This document shows positions 21,022 through 28,726 of a stretch of 64,000 nt of DNA, in pieces. Source of the stretch: Propionivibrio dicarboxylicus. GTDB lineage: Bacteria; Pseudomonadota; Gammaproteobacteria; Burkholderiales; Rhodocyclaceae. The stretch is taken from assembly GCA_945902805.1 (NCBI GenBank), contig CAMDMZ010000013.1:42369-106368 (forward strand), given 5' to 3'. The first letter of the stretch is position 1; each line of letters opens with the position of its first letter. The translations under genes and the position numbers were made by a program. The notes under the pieces are model-generated. The model was given only the letters and a program-made list of their open reading frames with translations. It did no database searches and had not been told where the DNA came from.

Positions 21022-21945
21022 TTACTCGAACTGCTGAATACCGGCGACCAGCCAGCCGCCGCTGCCCTGGCGTGACTTGGTCAGGTGCCAGAGTTCGTCG
21101 AAGGATTCGTTTGCCGCGTTGGCACTCTCACGCAGTTGGCCGTAGAAGCGCACGCTGGCAATATAGAGCGCGGCCTCTTCGGTGACATCGAGCAACTCGG
21201 CATGCAGATCAAGCACGTCGGTCTGCTGCGCCGACTTGCCGCGTTCCTGATACTGCATCTGGATTTCGGCGAATATTTCCGGCGCGGTGAATAGCTTGAT
21301 GTCGTCCATGTCGCCACGGTCGTTGGCAGCTTGCATGCGCATGAAGTTCAATTTGGCCTGACGGACGAAACCATCGACATCAAAACCCGCAAGAATGCTG
21401 CGCTGTCCTGCTGACGCTGTGCCGGCAACCGCCGCCGCCGTCCCGCCAGCACCGACTTTTCCACCATCGAACTGCATTGGCTCAAGGCGCGGTGTGGCGT
21501 TGACGCCCGCACCAGCACCGGCGTAGTTCATGCCGGCCGCTGCCTCGGGTTGCTTCTTGCGGAAAATCATGCGGAAAACGACGACCGCCGCCACGGCAAG
21601 CAGGGCGATCATCAGGAAGTTGCCCATCGCTTCGCCCATGCCCAGATGCGACATCAGTGCGGCGATGCCGAGGCCAGCGGCGAGACCGGCGATCGGTCCC
21701 ATCCAGCGGCTCATGCCGGATTTTGCGGCGGTGGCGGCACCCGCCGCAGCCGGTGCGGCCGCAGAAGCAGCGGCAGATGCCGGTGCCGCTTGCGTCGGTG
21801 GCGGCGATGCGGGTGCTTTCATGGTGCTGGCGTTGCGGTTCATGCCGAACGATTTGCCGCCGCCCAGACGTGCGGCTTCAGCATCCGTAGTAATCATGCC
21901 CAAACCGACAACCGCAGCAAAGGCGGCAATGACGAGTCGTTTCAT
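21022..21945 (-). CDS. Tim44-like domain membrane protein
   Basis: 307 residues. A signal peptide or N-terminal helix (MKRLVIAAFAAVVGLGMITT) precedes an Ala/Pro-rich linker (about 40-75) and two membrane segments (about 82-100 and 109-125). The C-terminal Tim44/MRPL45-like domain (about 185-305) has FVRQAKLNFMRMQAANDRGD, which resembles the start of this fold. Bacterial Tim44-like proteins are common next to ubi genes in beta-proteobacteria; their function is unknown. Residues 163-170 (KVGAGGTA) come from a repeat copy in the linker. AAGGAG precedes the start. Confidence 0.85.
   Translation of the reverse strand: MKRLVIAAFAAVVGLGMITTDAEAARLGGGKSFGMNRNASTMKAPASPPPTQAAPASAAASAAAPAAAGAATAAKSGMSRWMGPIAGLAAGLGIAALMSHLGMGEAMGNFLMIALLAVAAVVVFRMIFRKKQPEAAAGMNYAGAGAGVNATPRLEPMQFDGGKVGAGGTAAAVAGTASAGQRSILAGFDVDGFVRQAKLNFMRMQAANDRGDMDDIKLFTAPEIFAEIQMQYQERGKSAQQTDVLDLHAELLDVTEEAALYIASVRFYGQLRESANAANESFDELWHLTKSRQGSGGWLVAGIQQFE
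21436..21460 (-). repeat. dispersed 25-base repeat, copy 4 (inside the Tim44-like gene)
   Basis: Minus strand reads AAAAGTCGGTGCTGG then CGGGACGGCG. It is in frame with the host gene and encodes KVGAGGTA in a low-complexity linker. Confidence 0.85.
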
Positions 21946-21983
21946 TGAGTGTTTCTCCTTGGTGGAACTTGGTGGAAAACTGG

Positions 21984-22715
21984 TTAGAACTTATACCCGC
22001 GGTGTAGAGCAACGACGCCCGCCGTCAGGTTGAAGACTTCGACACGTTCCAGGCCGGCTTGTTCCATCATGCTTTTCAATGTGGCCTGGTCCGGATGCAT
22101 GCGGATCGATTCCGCCAGATACTTATACGAGGCGGCGTCACCGGCGATTTTCTCACCCAGCCAGGGCAAGACCTTGAACGAATAGACGTCGTAAAGCGGT
22201 TGCAGCGGCTTGGCTACCTTGGAAAACTCCAGCACCAGCAATCGTCCGCCGGGCCGCAACACACGCCGCATTTCGGCCAGTGCGCGATCTTTGTGCGTCA
22301 TGTTGCGCAGGCCAAATGCCACGGTGACGATATCGAAGTGATTGTCCGGGAAGGGCAGTTTCTCGGCGTCGCACTGCGCGGTGGGCGCGATTACACCTTC
22401 GTCGAGCAGGCGGTCGCGACCGACGGACAGCATCGCGTTGTTGATGTCGGTCAGCCAGACTTGCCCGGTTTTGCCAACGCGCTTGGCGAAGGCCGAGGAT
22501 AAATCGGCGGTGCCACCCGCCACGTCAAGCACGCGTTCACCTTTACGCGGGGCGGCGATTTCGATGGTGAATCGTTTCCACAGGCGATGCATGCCGGCCG
22601 ACATGAGATCGTTCATCACGTCGTACTTGCTGGCGACCGATGAAAACACGCCTTTGACGCGTCCTGCCTTCTCGCGCTCGTCGACGGTTTCAAAGCCAAA
22701 GTGGGTTTCGGGCAT
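21984..22715 (-). CDS. ubiE: ubiquinone/menaquinone C-methyltransferase UbiE
   Basis: SAM-dependent C-methyltransferase of ubiquinone (and menaquinone) synthesis. Signatures are [21 protein letters not shown] at the N-terminus, the SAM motif [16 protein letters not shown] (about 62-77), [19 protein letters not shown] (about 127-145) and [20 protein letters not shown] near the end. Length is 243 residues. AAGGAGCAGC precedes the ATG. It lies between the DUF971 gene upstream and the Tim44-like and ubiJ genes downstream on the same strand. Confidence 0.97.
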   Translation of the reverse strand: MPETHFGFETVDEREKAGRVKGVFSSVASKYDVMNDLMSAGMHRLWKRFTIEIAAPRKGERVLDVAGGTADLSSAFAKRVGKTGQVWLTDINNAMLSVGRDRLLDEGVIAPTAQCDAEKLPFPDNHFDIVTVAFGLRNMTHKDRALAEMRRVLRPGGRLLVLEFSKVAKPLQPLYDVYSFKVLPWLGEKIAGDAASYKYLAESIRMHPDQATLKSMMEQAGLERVEVFNLTAGVVALHRGYKF

Positions 22716-22733
22716 GCTGCTCCTTGCTTTCAG

Positions 22734-22763
22734 CCGTCATTCCCGCGCAGGCGGGAATGACGG
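22734..22763. repeat. REP-like hairpin between the DUF971 gene and ubiE
   Basis: Perfect 13-base arms CCGTCATTCCCGC (22734-22746) and GCGGGAATGACGG (22751-22763) around a GCAG loop. It starts 17 bases after the DUF971 stop and ends 18 bases before the ubiE start. The motif GTCATTCCCGC-GCGGGAATGAC is a widespread proteobacterial intergenic repeat. It lacks a T-run, so it is more likely an mRNA-stabilising or mobile REP-type unit than a terminator. Confidence 0.85.
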
Positions 22764-22780
22764 AGTTGGTATTGATATCG

Positions 22781-23200
22781 TTAGTGCTTGCTGCAGCTAC
22801 CGCCGGTGGGCGGCTTGGTGGTGGAATCGACGTCGCGATTGGCGCCGGCCATTTCGAGACGGGCCAGATACTCGGCCCAGAACTGGGTGTAATTCACGCC
22901 CAGACTGTACAGCAGATCCCAGGAGTAAATCCCGGTATCGTGGCCATCCGAGAAAAACGGCTGGATCGCGTAGTTGCCGACCGCCGCCAGATCGGTGATC
23001 TCGACATTGCGTTTCCCGGTCTGCAAGGTTTCCTGGCCGGGGCCGTGGCCGCGCACTTCGGCGGAGGGCGAAAACACCCGCAGATATTCACATGGCAGTT
23101 TGAAATGCGAGCCGTCGGCGAACGAAAGTTCGAGCAGACGCGATTTTTTGTGCAGCGTGATGTCGGTCGGATGCGGGGTTTTTTGGTCTAGTCCTGCCAT
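22781..23200 (-). CDS. DUF971 (gamma-butyrobetaine hydroxylase N-terminal-like) protein
   Basis: 139 residues. The start at 23200 (MAGLDQKTPHP) is chosen over the open frame to 23230 because AAGGAGACACA immediately precedes it. The DUF971 core is LHKKSRLLELSFADGSHFKL-PCEYLRVFSPSAEVRGH, then VGNYAIQPFFSDGHDTGIYSWDLLY. The domain is seen alone upstream of ubiE in many beta-proteobacteria and next to Fe-S factors elsewhere. The C-terminal tail is specific here (GGSCSKH). Its role is unknown; the location suggests a link to ubiquinone or respiratory enzymes. Confidence 0.88.
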   Translation of the reverse strand: MAGLDQKTPHPTDITLHKKSRLLELSFADGSHFKLPCEYLRVFSPSAEVRGHGPGQETLQTGKRNVEITDLAAVGNYAIQPFFSDGHDTGIYSWDLLYSLGVNYTQFWAEYLARLEMAGANRDVDSTTKPPTGGSCSKH

Positions 23201-23319
23201 TGTGTCTCCTTGGTGTCGCCTTGATCCCATTATTGATGTTGTTGCCGGATCGGGCCGCCATATTAACGGATGCCCGAGGCAATGTTAGGATGTGTTCCCT
23301 CGGATAGGTTGGAGCAAAC

Positions 23320-24129
23320 ATGGCAATCTCAAGTCGTATTCTCAGTTTTCTGGCTTGCATCAGCGCCGTCCTGCCAGCGCCGACTTTTGCCGAAACAGTC
23401 ACCGTGGGCGGCGTTGGCTCGCTGTCGCCGCTGGTCAAGAAGCTCGCCGAAGCGTACGGCCAGAAGAACCCCGGCGTCGATATCGTCGTGGTGCATCCAC
23501 CGCTCGGCACCCGAGGCGGTATCCGCGCCCTGGCTTCGGGCAAGATCGACCTCCTGCTTTCGGGCCGCGAACTCAAGCCGGACGAAGCCGCGCAAAGTAC
23601 GCCGTGGGTGCAGACGCCGCTGGTCCTGGCGACCAACCGAGGCAAGACGTCCGGCTTCACCCGTGCGCAGTTGGCCGATGTTTATGCGTGGCGGAAAAAT
23701 ACCTGGGACGATAAAAACCCGATCCGCCTCGTGCTGCGTGGCGAGCAGGAAACCGAAACCCGCGACCTGCGCGCGATGTCGCCCGAAATCGATGCCGCTG
23801 TTGCCAGTGCCCTCAAGCGCGGTGATCTGCCCATCGCCGAAAACGATCTCGATGCGCTCGATACGCTGACGCGCGTGCCCGGCTCCTTCGGCACCACCAG
23901 TCTGGGTCTGGTTACGGCCAGCGATTCCAAACTGGTTGTCGTGCCGATCGATGGCATGAAACCGAGCATCAAGGTCGTCGAGGACGGCAGTTATCGCTGG
24001 CTGCGCCGTTACCATCTGGGCATGGCCAAAGCGCCTCGCCCCGCGACAACGGCGTTTTATACCTGGCTGAAGTCTCCACCGGCAATCGATGCGGCACGCA
24101 AGCTCGATTACCTGCCGATCAAACCCTAA
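23320..24129 (+). CDS. periplasmic phosphate-type solute-binding protein (PstS-like), sensor-associated
   Basis: 269 residues. The signal peptide is MAISSRILSFLACISAVLPAPTFA with cleavage after Ala24. The mature part has the type 2 binding-protein pattern of the PstS/ModA group: VGGVGSLSPLVKKLAEAYG, GGIRALASGKIDLLLSGREL and RVPGSFGTTSLGLV. No permease or ATPase gene is nearby. A histidine kinase follows after 19 bases, so a role as periplasmic ligand sensor is more likely than transport (inference). Residues 16-23 (AVLPAPTF), including the cleavage-site region, are encoded by an antisense copy of the dispersed repeat. Confidence 0.8.
   Translation: MAISSRILSFLACISAVLPAPTFAETVTVGGVGSLSPLVKKLAEAYGQKNPGVDIVVVHPPLGTRGGIRALASGKIDLLLSGRELKPDEAAQSTPWVQTPLVLATNRGKTSGFTRAQLADVYAWRKNTWDDKNPIRLVLRGEQETETRDLRAMSPEIDAAVASALKRGDLPIAENDLDALDTLTRVPGSFGTTSLGLVTASDSKLVVVPIDGMKPSIKVVEDGSYRWLRRYHLGMAKAPRPATTAFYTWLKSPPAIDAARKLDYLPIKP
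23364..23388 (-). repeat. dispersed 25-base repeat, copy 5 (inside a signal peptide)
   Basis: Minus strand reads AAAAGTCGGCGCTGG then CAGGACGGCG. The host gene is on the plus strand and reads it as AVLPAPTF, the c-region of its signal peptide. This is the third translated frame seen for the element. Confidence 0.82.
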
Positions 24130-24148
24130 GCGCGACTCCTAGCAATCC

Positions 24149-25879
24149 GTGACAGAAGCAAGCCAGCCACAGTCCGCACTGTCCGATAGCCGGCGCGATC
24201 AGCGCCGGCTGACGCAAATCGCCACCACGGCGGCGGCGTTGACTGGGATTTTGCCGCCGCTGTTTTCCATCTATCTGCATTACGCTGGCCTTGGTGAACA
24301 TATCCAGGCCATGGCCAATTCCCAAGCCGTGATGGTCGGCCGCTACGCCACGGGCGCCCCGGACACCTGGACCCTCAAGAGCGAGCACATCGAAGTTGTG
24401 CTGAAGGGTATTCGCGCAGAAGACACGCAGACTGTAATCGACGAAGCCGGGAAGCCAGTGATCGCCATCGGCAAGCCGGTGGCTGGCGTGACCATCGATC
24501 GCTTCGCCGACTTCAGCATCTACGGCCTGGTGGCCGGTCAGGTGCGGGTTATTCACCCCAGCGATGAACTCCTGAATCATTCGATTGCTGCCTTGCTGTT
24601 CGGCCTTGGTGCCACTGGCTTCCTGCTCTGGTTGCTGCGTCGCTTTGTTATTACACCGATGCGCGAAACCAATCGTGCGCGGCGCATCGGCCAGGAGCGC
24701 CTGCGCGACCTGGTTGATCTGTCATCCGACTGGTTCTGGGAGCAGGACGCCGACTACCGGTTTACCCTGAATACCATTGGCGGCTATGGCGGCCTCGATC
24801 CGAACCGCATTGTCGGGAAGTTCCGCTGGCAACTGCCGCTCAAGCTGAGCACGGCAGAGTGGGCCGTGCATCGTGCCGACCTTGTGGCACGCCGACATTT
24901 CACCTTGCGCTATGCGATTGATGTTGAGGAGCGCGAGCACTGGTTTGAAATCCGTGGCAAGCCGACCTACGATCGCGATGGCGAATTTACCGGTTATCGC
25001 GGGATCGGCCGCGACATCACCCGCGATGTCGAACGTGAATCCGAGCTGGTCCGTCATCGCGATCACCTGCAGGACATGGTCGACGAACAACTGGCCGAAG
25101 TCGTCCGTGCGAAGCAGGCGGCCGAGGCCGCCAACATTGCCAAGTCGGAATTTCTCGCCAACATCTCGCATGAGCTGCGCACACCGATGCACGGCATTCT
25201 CAGCTTTGCCAAGTTTGGCTTGAAGAAGGTGGATGCCCCGCGCGAGAAGGTCCAGGAATATTTCACCCACATCAACGACAGTGCCGAACGTTTGTTGCGT
25301 CTGCTCAACGACTTGCTCGACCTGTCGAAGATGGAGGCTGGCAAGATGGCCATCACCATGGCAACGGGCAACCTGGCGGAAGTGGCCGCCAAGCTGCTGG
25401 AACAAATGCGGCCACTCGCCAGCCAAAGCGGTGTCGAGCTGCTGCTCAAGGTGGGCGCTGCCGACATGCAGCTGGAGATGGATGCGGCGCGCATCATGCA
25501 GGTGGTGCAGAACCTGGTCGGCAATGCAATTCGATTCAGCCCGAAAGGTAGCGCGGTCACCATCAGCATCCGCGAGATTGATCTTGTCGCCGGCCGCCGG
25601 CGCGGTGATAAGGTAAAGGTGCCGGGCCTGGCGCTGACGATCGCCGACAACGGGCCGGGGATTCCCGAAAGCGAGCTGGAGGCGATTTTCGAGAAATTCG
25701 TCCAGTCATCCAAGACCAAGACCGGCGCCGGTGGCACCGGCTTGGGTTTGGCCATCAGCCGCGAAATCGTTTATTTACATCAGGGTGAAATCAGCGCCCG
25801 CAACCGCACCGAAGGCGGCGCTGAATTCACCTTCCTGCTGCCGCGCCAGCAACCCAAACTTTCCGAGGCCGCACCATGA
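24149..25879 (+). CDS. PAS-containing membrane histidine kinase
   Basis: 576 residues, GTG start 19 bases after the binding protein. Membrane helices at about 29-46 and 145-163 enclose a ~98-residue periplasmic domain. A PAS domain follows at about 185-300 (VDLSSDWFWEQDADYRFTLN to GYRGIGRDIT). The HisKA domain carries His341 in FLANISHELRTPMHGIL, and the HATPase domain has N, G1 and G2 boxes (VVQNLVGNAIRFSPKG, IADNGPGIP, GAGGTGLGLAIS). The stop overlaps the response regulator start (ATGA). With the binding protein upstream it forms a likely ligand-sensing trio. Confidence 0.93.
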   Translation: MTEASQPQSALSDSRRDQRRLTQIATTAAALTGILPPLFSIYLHYAGLGEHIQAMANSQAVMVGRYATGAPDTWTLKSEHIEVVLKGIRAEDTQTVIDEAGKPVIAIGKPVAGVTIDRFADFSIYGLVAGQVRVIHPSDELLNHSIAALLFGLGATGFLLWLLRRFVITPMRETNRARRIGQERLRDLVDLSSDWFWEQDADYRFTLNTIGGYGGLDPNRIVGKFRWQLPLKLSTAEWAVHRADLVARRHFTLRYAIDVEEREHWFEIRGKPTYDRDGEFTGYRGIGRDITRDVERESELVRHRDHLQDMVDEQLAEVVRAKQAAEAANIAKSEFLANISHELRTPMHGILSFAKFGLKKVDAPREKVQEYFTHINDSAERLLRLLNDLLDLSKMEAGKMAITMATGNLAEVAAKLLEQMRPLASQSGVELLLKVGAADMQLEMDAARIMQVVQNLVGNAIRFSPKGSAVTISIREIDLVAGRRRGDKVKVPGLALTIADNGPGIPESELEAIFEKFVQSSKTKTGAGGTGLGLAISREIVYLHQGEISARNRTEGGAEFTFLLPRQQPKLSEAAP

Positions 25880-26760
25880 TCCGTTTACTTGCCGTCGATG
25901 ACGAACCCATCAACCTGGCCATCATTGCCGAATGCCTCTCCGAAGACGGCTACCTGATCGACGAGGCCGGCGACGGCGAAGAGGCCTGGGCGCTGATGCA
26001 GGAAAAGCGCTACGACCTGCTGGTGCTGGACCGCATGATGCCGCGCCTCGATGGGCTTTCCTTGCTCAAGCGCATCAAGGCCGACGCCAACTGGGTCGGC
26101 ATGCCGGTGATCATGCAGACCGCTGCGGCGACCCAACAGGAAGTGCGCGAAGGCCTCGAAGCCGGCGCCTACTATTACCTGACCAAGCCCTACGAGCCGG
26201 AAGCGCTACGCGCGCTGGTCAACACCGTCATCGCCGATCTGGCCGAACGTGATCGTCTGCGCGAGGCCAGTAGCCACATGCAGACCACGATCAGCCTGCT
26301 CGATCATGGCGAATTCTCTTTCCGCACGATTGAAGAAGCGCGCGGCCTCGCCGCTGCCCTGGCCAATCTCTGTCGCGAAGGCAGCACCAGTGCCATGGGC
26401 CTGGTGGAACTGCTGGTGAATGCGGTCGAGCATGGCAACCTGGGCATCACCTATGCCGAAAAGTCGCAGCTGCGTCAGAGTTATGGCTGGGAAGATGAAG
26501 TCGCCCGTCGTCTTACCGTCGAGCCCTACTGTCTCCGACGTGGGCGCATTGCCTTGCGGCGTGACGGGCAGGAAATCGAATTCACCGTCACCGATCAAGG
26601 TGCCGGTTTCGACTGGAAGCCTTATCTGGAACTCGATCCTGATCGTGCCTACGACCTCAACGGGCGCGGTATCGCGATGGCGAAAATGCTCGGCTTCACC
26701 TCGCTCGAATATCAAGGCGCCGGCAATATCGTCGTTGCCCGCGCTGTGGCCGTCGTTTAA
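25876..26760 (+). CDS. response regulator with C-terminal HATPase (anti-sigma/serine-kinase-like) domain
   Basis: 294 residues. The receiver domain (1-120) has acidic Asp8/Asp9, phospho-acceptor Asp52 in LLVLDRMMP and the lysine in YYLTKPYEP. The output region is not DNA-binding: after a helical linker it carries a GHKL ATPase fold, seen in MGLVELLVNAVEHGNLGI (N box), VTDQGAGFDW (G1) and LNGRGIAMAKML (G2). This resembles RsbW/SpoIIAB-type kinases of partner-switching pathways, so its target may be an anti-sigma antagonist encoded elsewhere. It overlaps the kinase gene by 4 bases. Confidence 0.88.
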   Translation: MIRLLAVDDEPINLAIIAECLSEDGYLIDEAGDGEEAWALMQEKRYDLLVLDRMMPRLDGLSLLKRIKADANWVGMPVIMQTAAATQQEVREGLEAGAYYYLTKPYEPEALRALVNTVIADLAERDRLREASSHMQTTISLLDHGEFSFRTIEEARGLAAALANLCREGSTSAMGLVELLVNAVEHGNLGITYAEKSQLRQSYGWEDEVARRLTVEPYCLRRGRIALRRDGQEIEFTVTDQGAGFDWKPYLELDPDRAYDLNGRGIAMAKMLGFTSLEYQGAGNIVVARAVAVV

Positions 26761-26770
26761 CGCCGACATG

Positions 26771-26788
26771 CTGTAATAAAACCGTCAT
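26771..26788 (+). promoter_or_regulatory. Pho box upstream of phoB
   Basis: CTGTAATAAAACCGTCAT consists of two 7-base half-sites (CTGTAAT and CCGTCAT) separated by AAAA, matching the PhoB-binding Pho box. A -10-like CAATAC (26796-26801) lies 7 bases downstream, as when PhoB replaces the -35 contact. It sits 44 bases before the phoB start, indicating autoregulation under phosphate limitation. Confidence 0.85.
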
Positions 26789-26832
26789 CGGCGGGCAATA
26801 CACTGAGCCCATCGAAATCCGGAAGACTCTGC

Positions 26833-27525
26833 ATGCCTGCCCTGATACTGGTTGTCGAAGATGAGCCGGCGATCCAATCGCTGATTGAAGTCAATTTGCG
26901 CCGCGCCGGGCTGGAGGTTTTGCTCGCTGGCGACGCCGAAACCGCGCACAAGATGATCAATGAGGTGCTGCCTTCGCTGGTCTTGCTCGACTGGATGTTG
27001 CCCGGCATGAGCGGTGTTGATTTTGCTCGCCGCCTGCGCAGCGACCCGCGCACCCGTGATCTGCCGCTGATCATGGTCACCGCTCGAGCCGAGGAGCGCG
27101 ACAAGATCGAAGGTCTCGAAATCGGGGCCGACGACTACATCACCAAGCCCTTCAGTCCGCGCGAGATGGTCGCCCGGGTGCGCGCCCTGCTGCGTCGCCA
27201 TGCGCCGCAGGTCACCGATGCGCCGGTCGAGATCGCCGGCCTGCGGCTTGATCCGGCAACGCATCGGGTGACTGCGCAGGGTGAAACGGTAACGCTCGGC
27301 CCGACCGAGTTTCGCCTGCTCCATTTCCTGATGACGCATACCGAGCGTGTGCATAGTCGTACTGTGTTGCTCGATCAGGTCTGGGGCGACCACGTGTTTG
27401 TCGAAGAGCGCACGGTCGATGTGCATATCCGTCGCCTGCGCGCGCAGCTCGAGGCGGGCCATTGCGATCAGCTGATCCAGACCGTGCGCGGCAGCGGTTA
27501 CCGTTTTTCCGCCAACCCCGAGTGA
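26833..27525 (+). CDS. phoB: phosphate regulon response regulator PhoB
   Basis: OmpR-family regulator, 230 residues. The receiver domain has Glu9/Asp10, phospho-acceptor Asp53 (LLDWMLPG) and lysine in GADDYITKPFSPREMVARV. The C-terminal winged helix is recognisable by LGPTEFRLLHFLMTHTERVH, SRTVLLDQVWGDHVFVEERT and VDVHIRRLRAQLE, which are PhoB-specific in wording. It is followed by phoR with a 4-base overlap and preceded by a Pho box. No pst transporter genes are in the window. Confidence 0.96.
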   Translation: MPALILVVEDEPAIQSLIEVNLRRAGLEVLLAGDAETAHKMINEVLPSLVLLDWMLPGMSGVDFARRLRSDPRTRDLPLIMVTARAEERDKIEGLEIGADDYITKPFSPREMVARVRALLRRHAPQVTDAPVEIAGLRLDPATHRVTAQGETVTLGPTEFRLLHFLMTHTERVHSRTVLLDQVWGDHVFVEERTVDVHIRRLRAQLEAGHCDQLIQTVRGSGYRFSANPE

Positions 27526-28673
27526 TCATCACGGTCATTTTGCTGGGCGGCGGCCTTTTGGCCGCGTTGGTGCTCCTGTACCGGCAGCGCCTGGTGCTCA
27601 GGACTTGCCGTGAGGAACTGCGCAGCCTGCGCGAAAAGCTGATTGGATTGGAACAAGATATCGAGCGTTTTCGCGATGCGACCGAGGCGCTACCGGACGG
27701 CGTGGTCATTCTCGATCGGTATCGTCGTATCGAATGGATCAACACGCGGGCGCAAACCTACCTTGATATTTCCCCCGCCTGTGACATCGGGACACCGATC
27801 AACAATCTGCTGCGGGAACCGGATTTCCTGGCTTTCCTGGCGGCGGCACGGCCGGGGTCGACGCTCGAACTGCACACCCGGCGCTATCCCAATCATCTGC
27901 TGCATTTTCAACTGGTGTCTTTCGCCGGCGACCGATTGCTCTTGCTGGCGCGGGATGTGACCCAGCTTGACCGTCTGGCCGCGATGCGCCGCGACTTCGT
28001 CGCCAATGTGTCGCATGAACTGAAGACGCCGCTGACGGTGACCCTCGGCTTTCTCGAAACGGCGCAGGATGCTCTGGCCGATTCGCCGCCCGAGGAAATC
28101 GCCCGCTACCTGCAGACAGCGGCCGACCAGGCCGAACGCATGCGGCGCCTGATCGGCGATTTATTGACCCTGTCCGGGCTGGAAACCGATGCGCCACCGC
28201 CGCTTGAAGAAGTGGTTTCGCTGGCGGAACTGATCAGCGAAGTTCACGAAGAAGCGTTAGCGCTATCGACCGGCCGTCATGTAATTGAGGTCGAAGCGGC
28301 AAGCGCACCAAACCTTCGCGGCAGCAGCCGCGAATTGCATTCGGCACTGGTCAATCTCACCAGCAATGCCGTGCGCTATACCCCGGAAGGCGGGCGCGTC
28401 AGCCTGAACTGGCGCGATCTACCGAACGGGGGTGGCGAATTCTGTGTCACCGATACCGGTATCGGCATTCCCATGGAACACATTGGGCGTTTGACCGAGC
28501 GCTTCTATCGCGTTGACCGTGGTCGCTCACGTGATGTCGGCGGCACCGGCCTCGGCCTGGCGATCGTCAAGCATGTGCTGGAACGCCATGGCGGCAGTCT
28601 GCGCATCAGCAGTGAACCGGGCAAAGGCTCGACTTTCTGTGCCAGTTTTCCGGCGGCGCGGATCGTGCGCTGA
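27522..28673 (+). CDS. phoR: phosphate regulon sensor histidine kinase PhoR
   Basis: The frame is open to 27462, but GTG 27522 (overlapping the phoB stop as GTGA) is chosen because it gives MIITVILLGGGLLAALVLLY, a single membrane anchor. Length is then 383 residues. A PAS-like domain spans about 50-150 (ATEALPDGVVILDRYRRIEW), HisKA has His165 in FVANVSHELKTPLTV, and the ATPase boxes are NLTSNAVRYTPEGG, VTDTGIGIP and GGTGLGLAIVKHVLERHGG. As in other PhoR proteins there is almost no periplasmic domain, so input should come from the Pst/PhoU complex. Confidence 0.94.
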   Translation: MIITVILLGGGLLAALVLLYRQRLVLRTCREELRSLREKLIGLEQDIERFRDATEALPDGVVILDRYRRIEWINTRAQTYLDISPACDIGTPINNLLREPDFLAFLAAARPGSTLELHTRRYPNHLLHFQLVSFAGDRLLLLARDVTQLDRLAAMRRDFVANVSHELKTPLTVTLGFLETAQDALADSPPEEIARYLQTAADQAERMRRLIGDLLTLSGLETDAPPPLEEVVSLAELISEVHEEALALSTGRHVIEVEAASAPNLRGSSRELHSALVNLTSNAVRYTPEGGRVSLNWRDLPNGGGEFCVTDTGIGIPMEHIGRLTERFYRVDRGRSRDVGGTGLGLAIVKHVLERHGGSLRISSEPGKGSTFCASFPAARIVR

Positions 28674-28694
28674 AACCACGTTTCGTAGCGCCGG

Positions 28695-28720
28695 CGCCGT
28701 CCCGCCAGCACCGACTTTTT
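28695..28720 (-). repeat. dispersed 25-base repeat, copy 6 (after phoR)
   Basis: Plus strand reads CGCCGTCCCGCC then AGCACCGACTTTTT. It begins 22 bases after the phoR stop codon ends, with the T-run on the far side in the direction of phoR transcription. Confidence 0.88.
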
Positions 28721-28726
28721 GACAGT

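Noticed and set aside
20266..21075. 269-residue plus-strand frame containing KVGDGETA
   Set aside because: It is antisense to ubiJ, DUF3365 and Tim44-like genes; the familiar peptide arises only because a repeat copy is read on that strand.
28695..28720. The dispersed repeat as an intrinsic terminator
   Set aside because: It is GC-rich with a T-run, but its sequence does not fold into a convincing stem and copies inside genes do not stop them.
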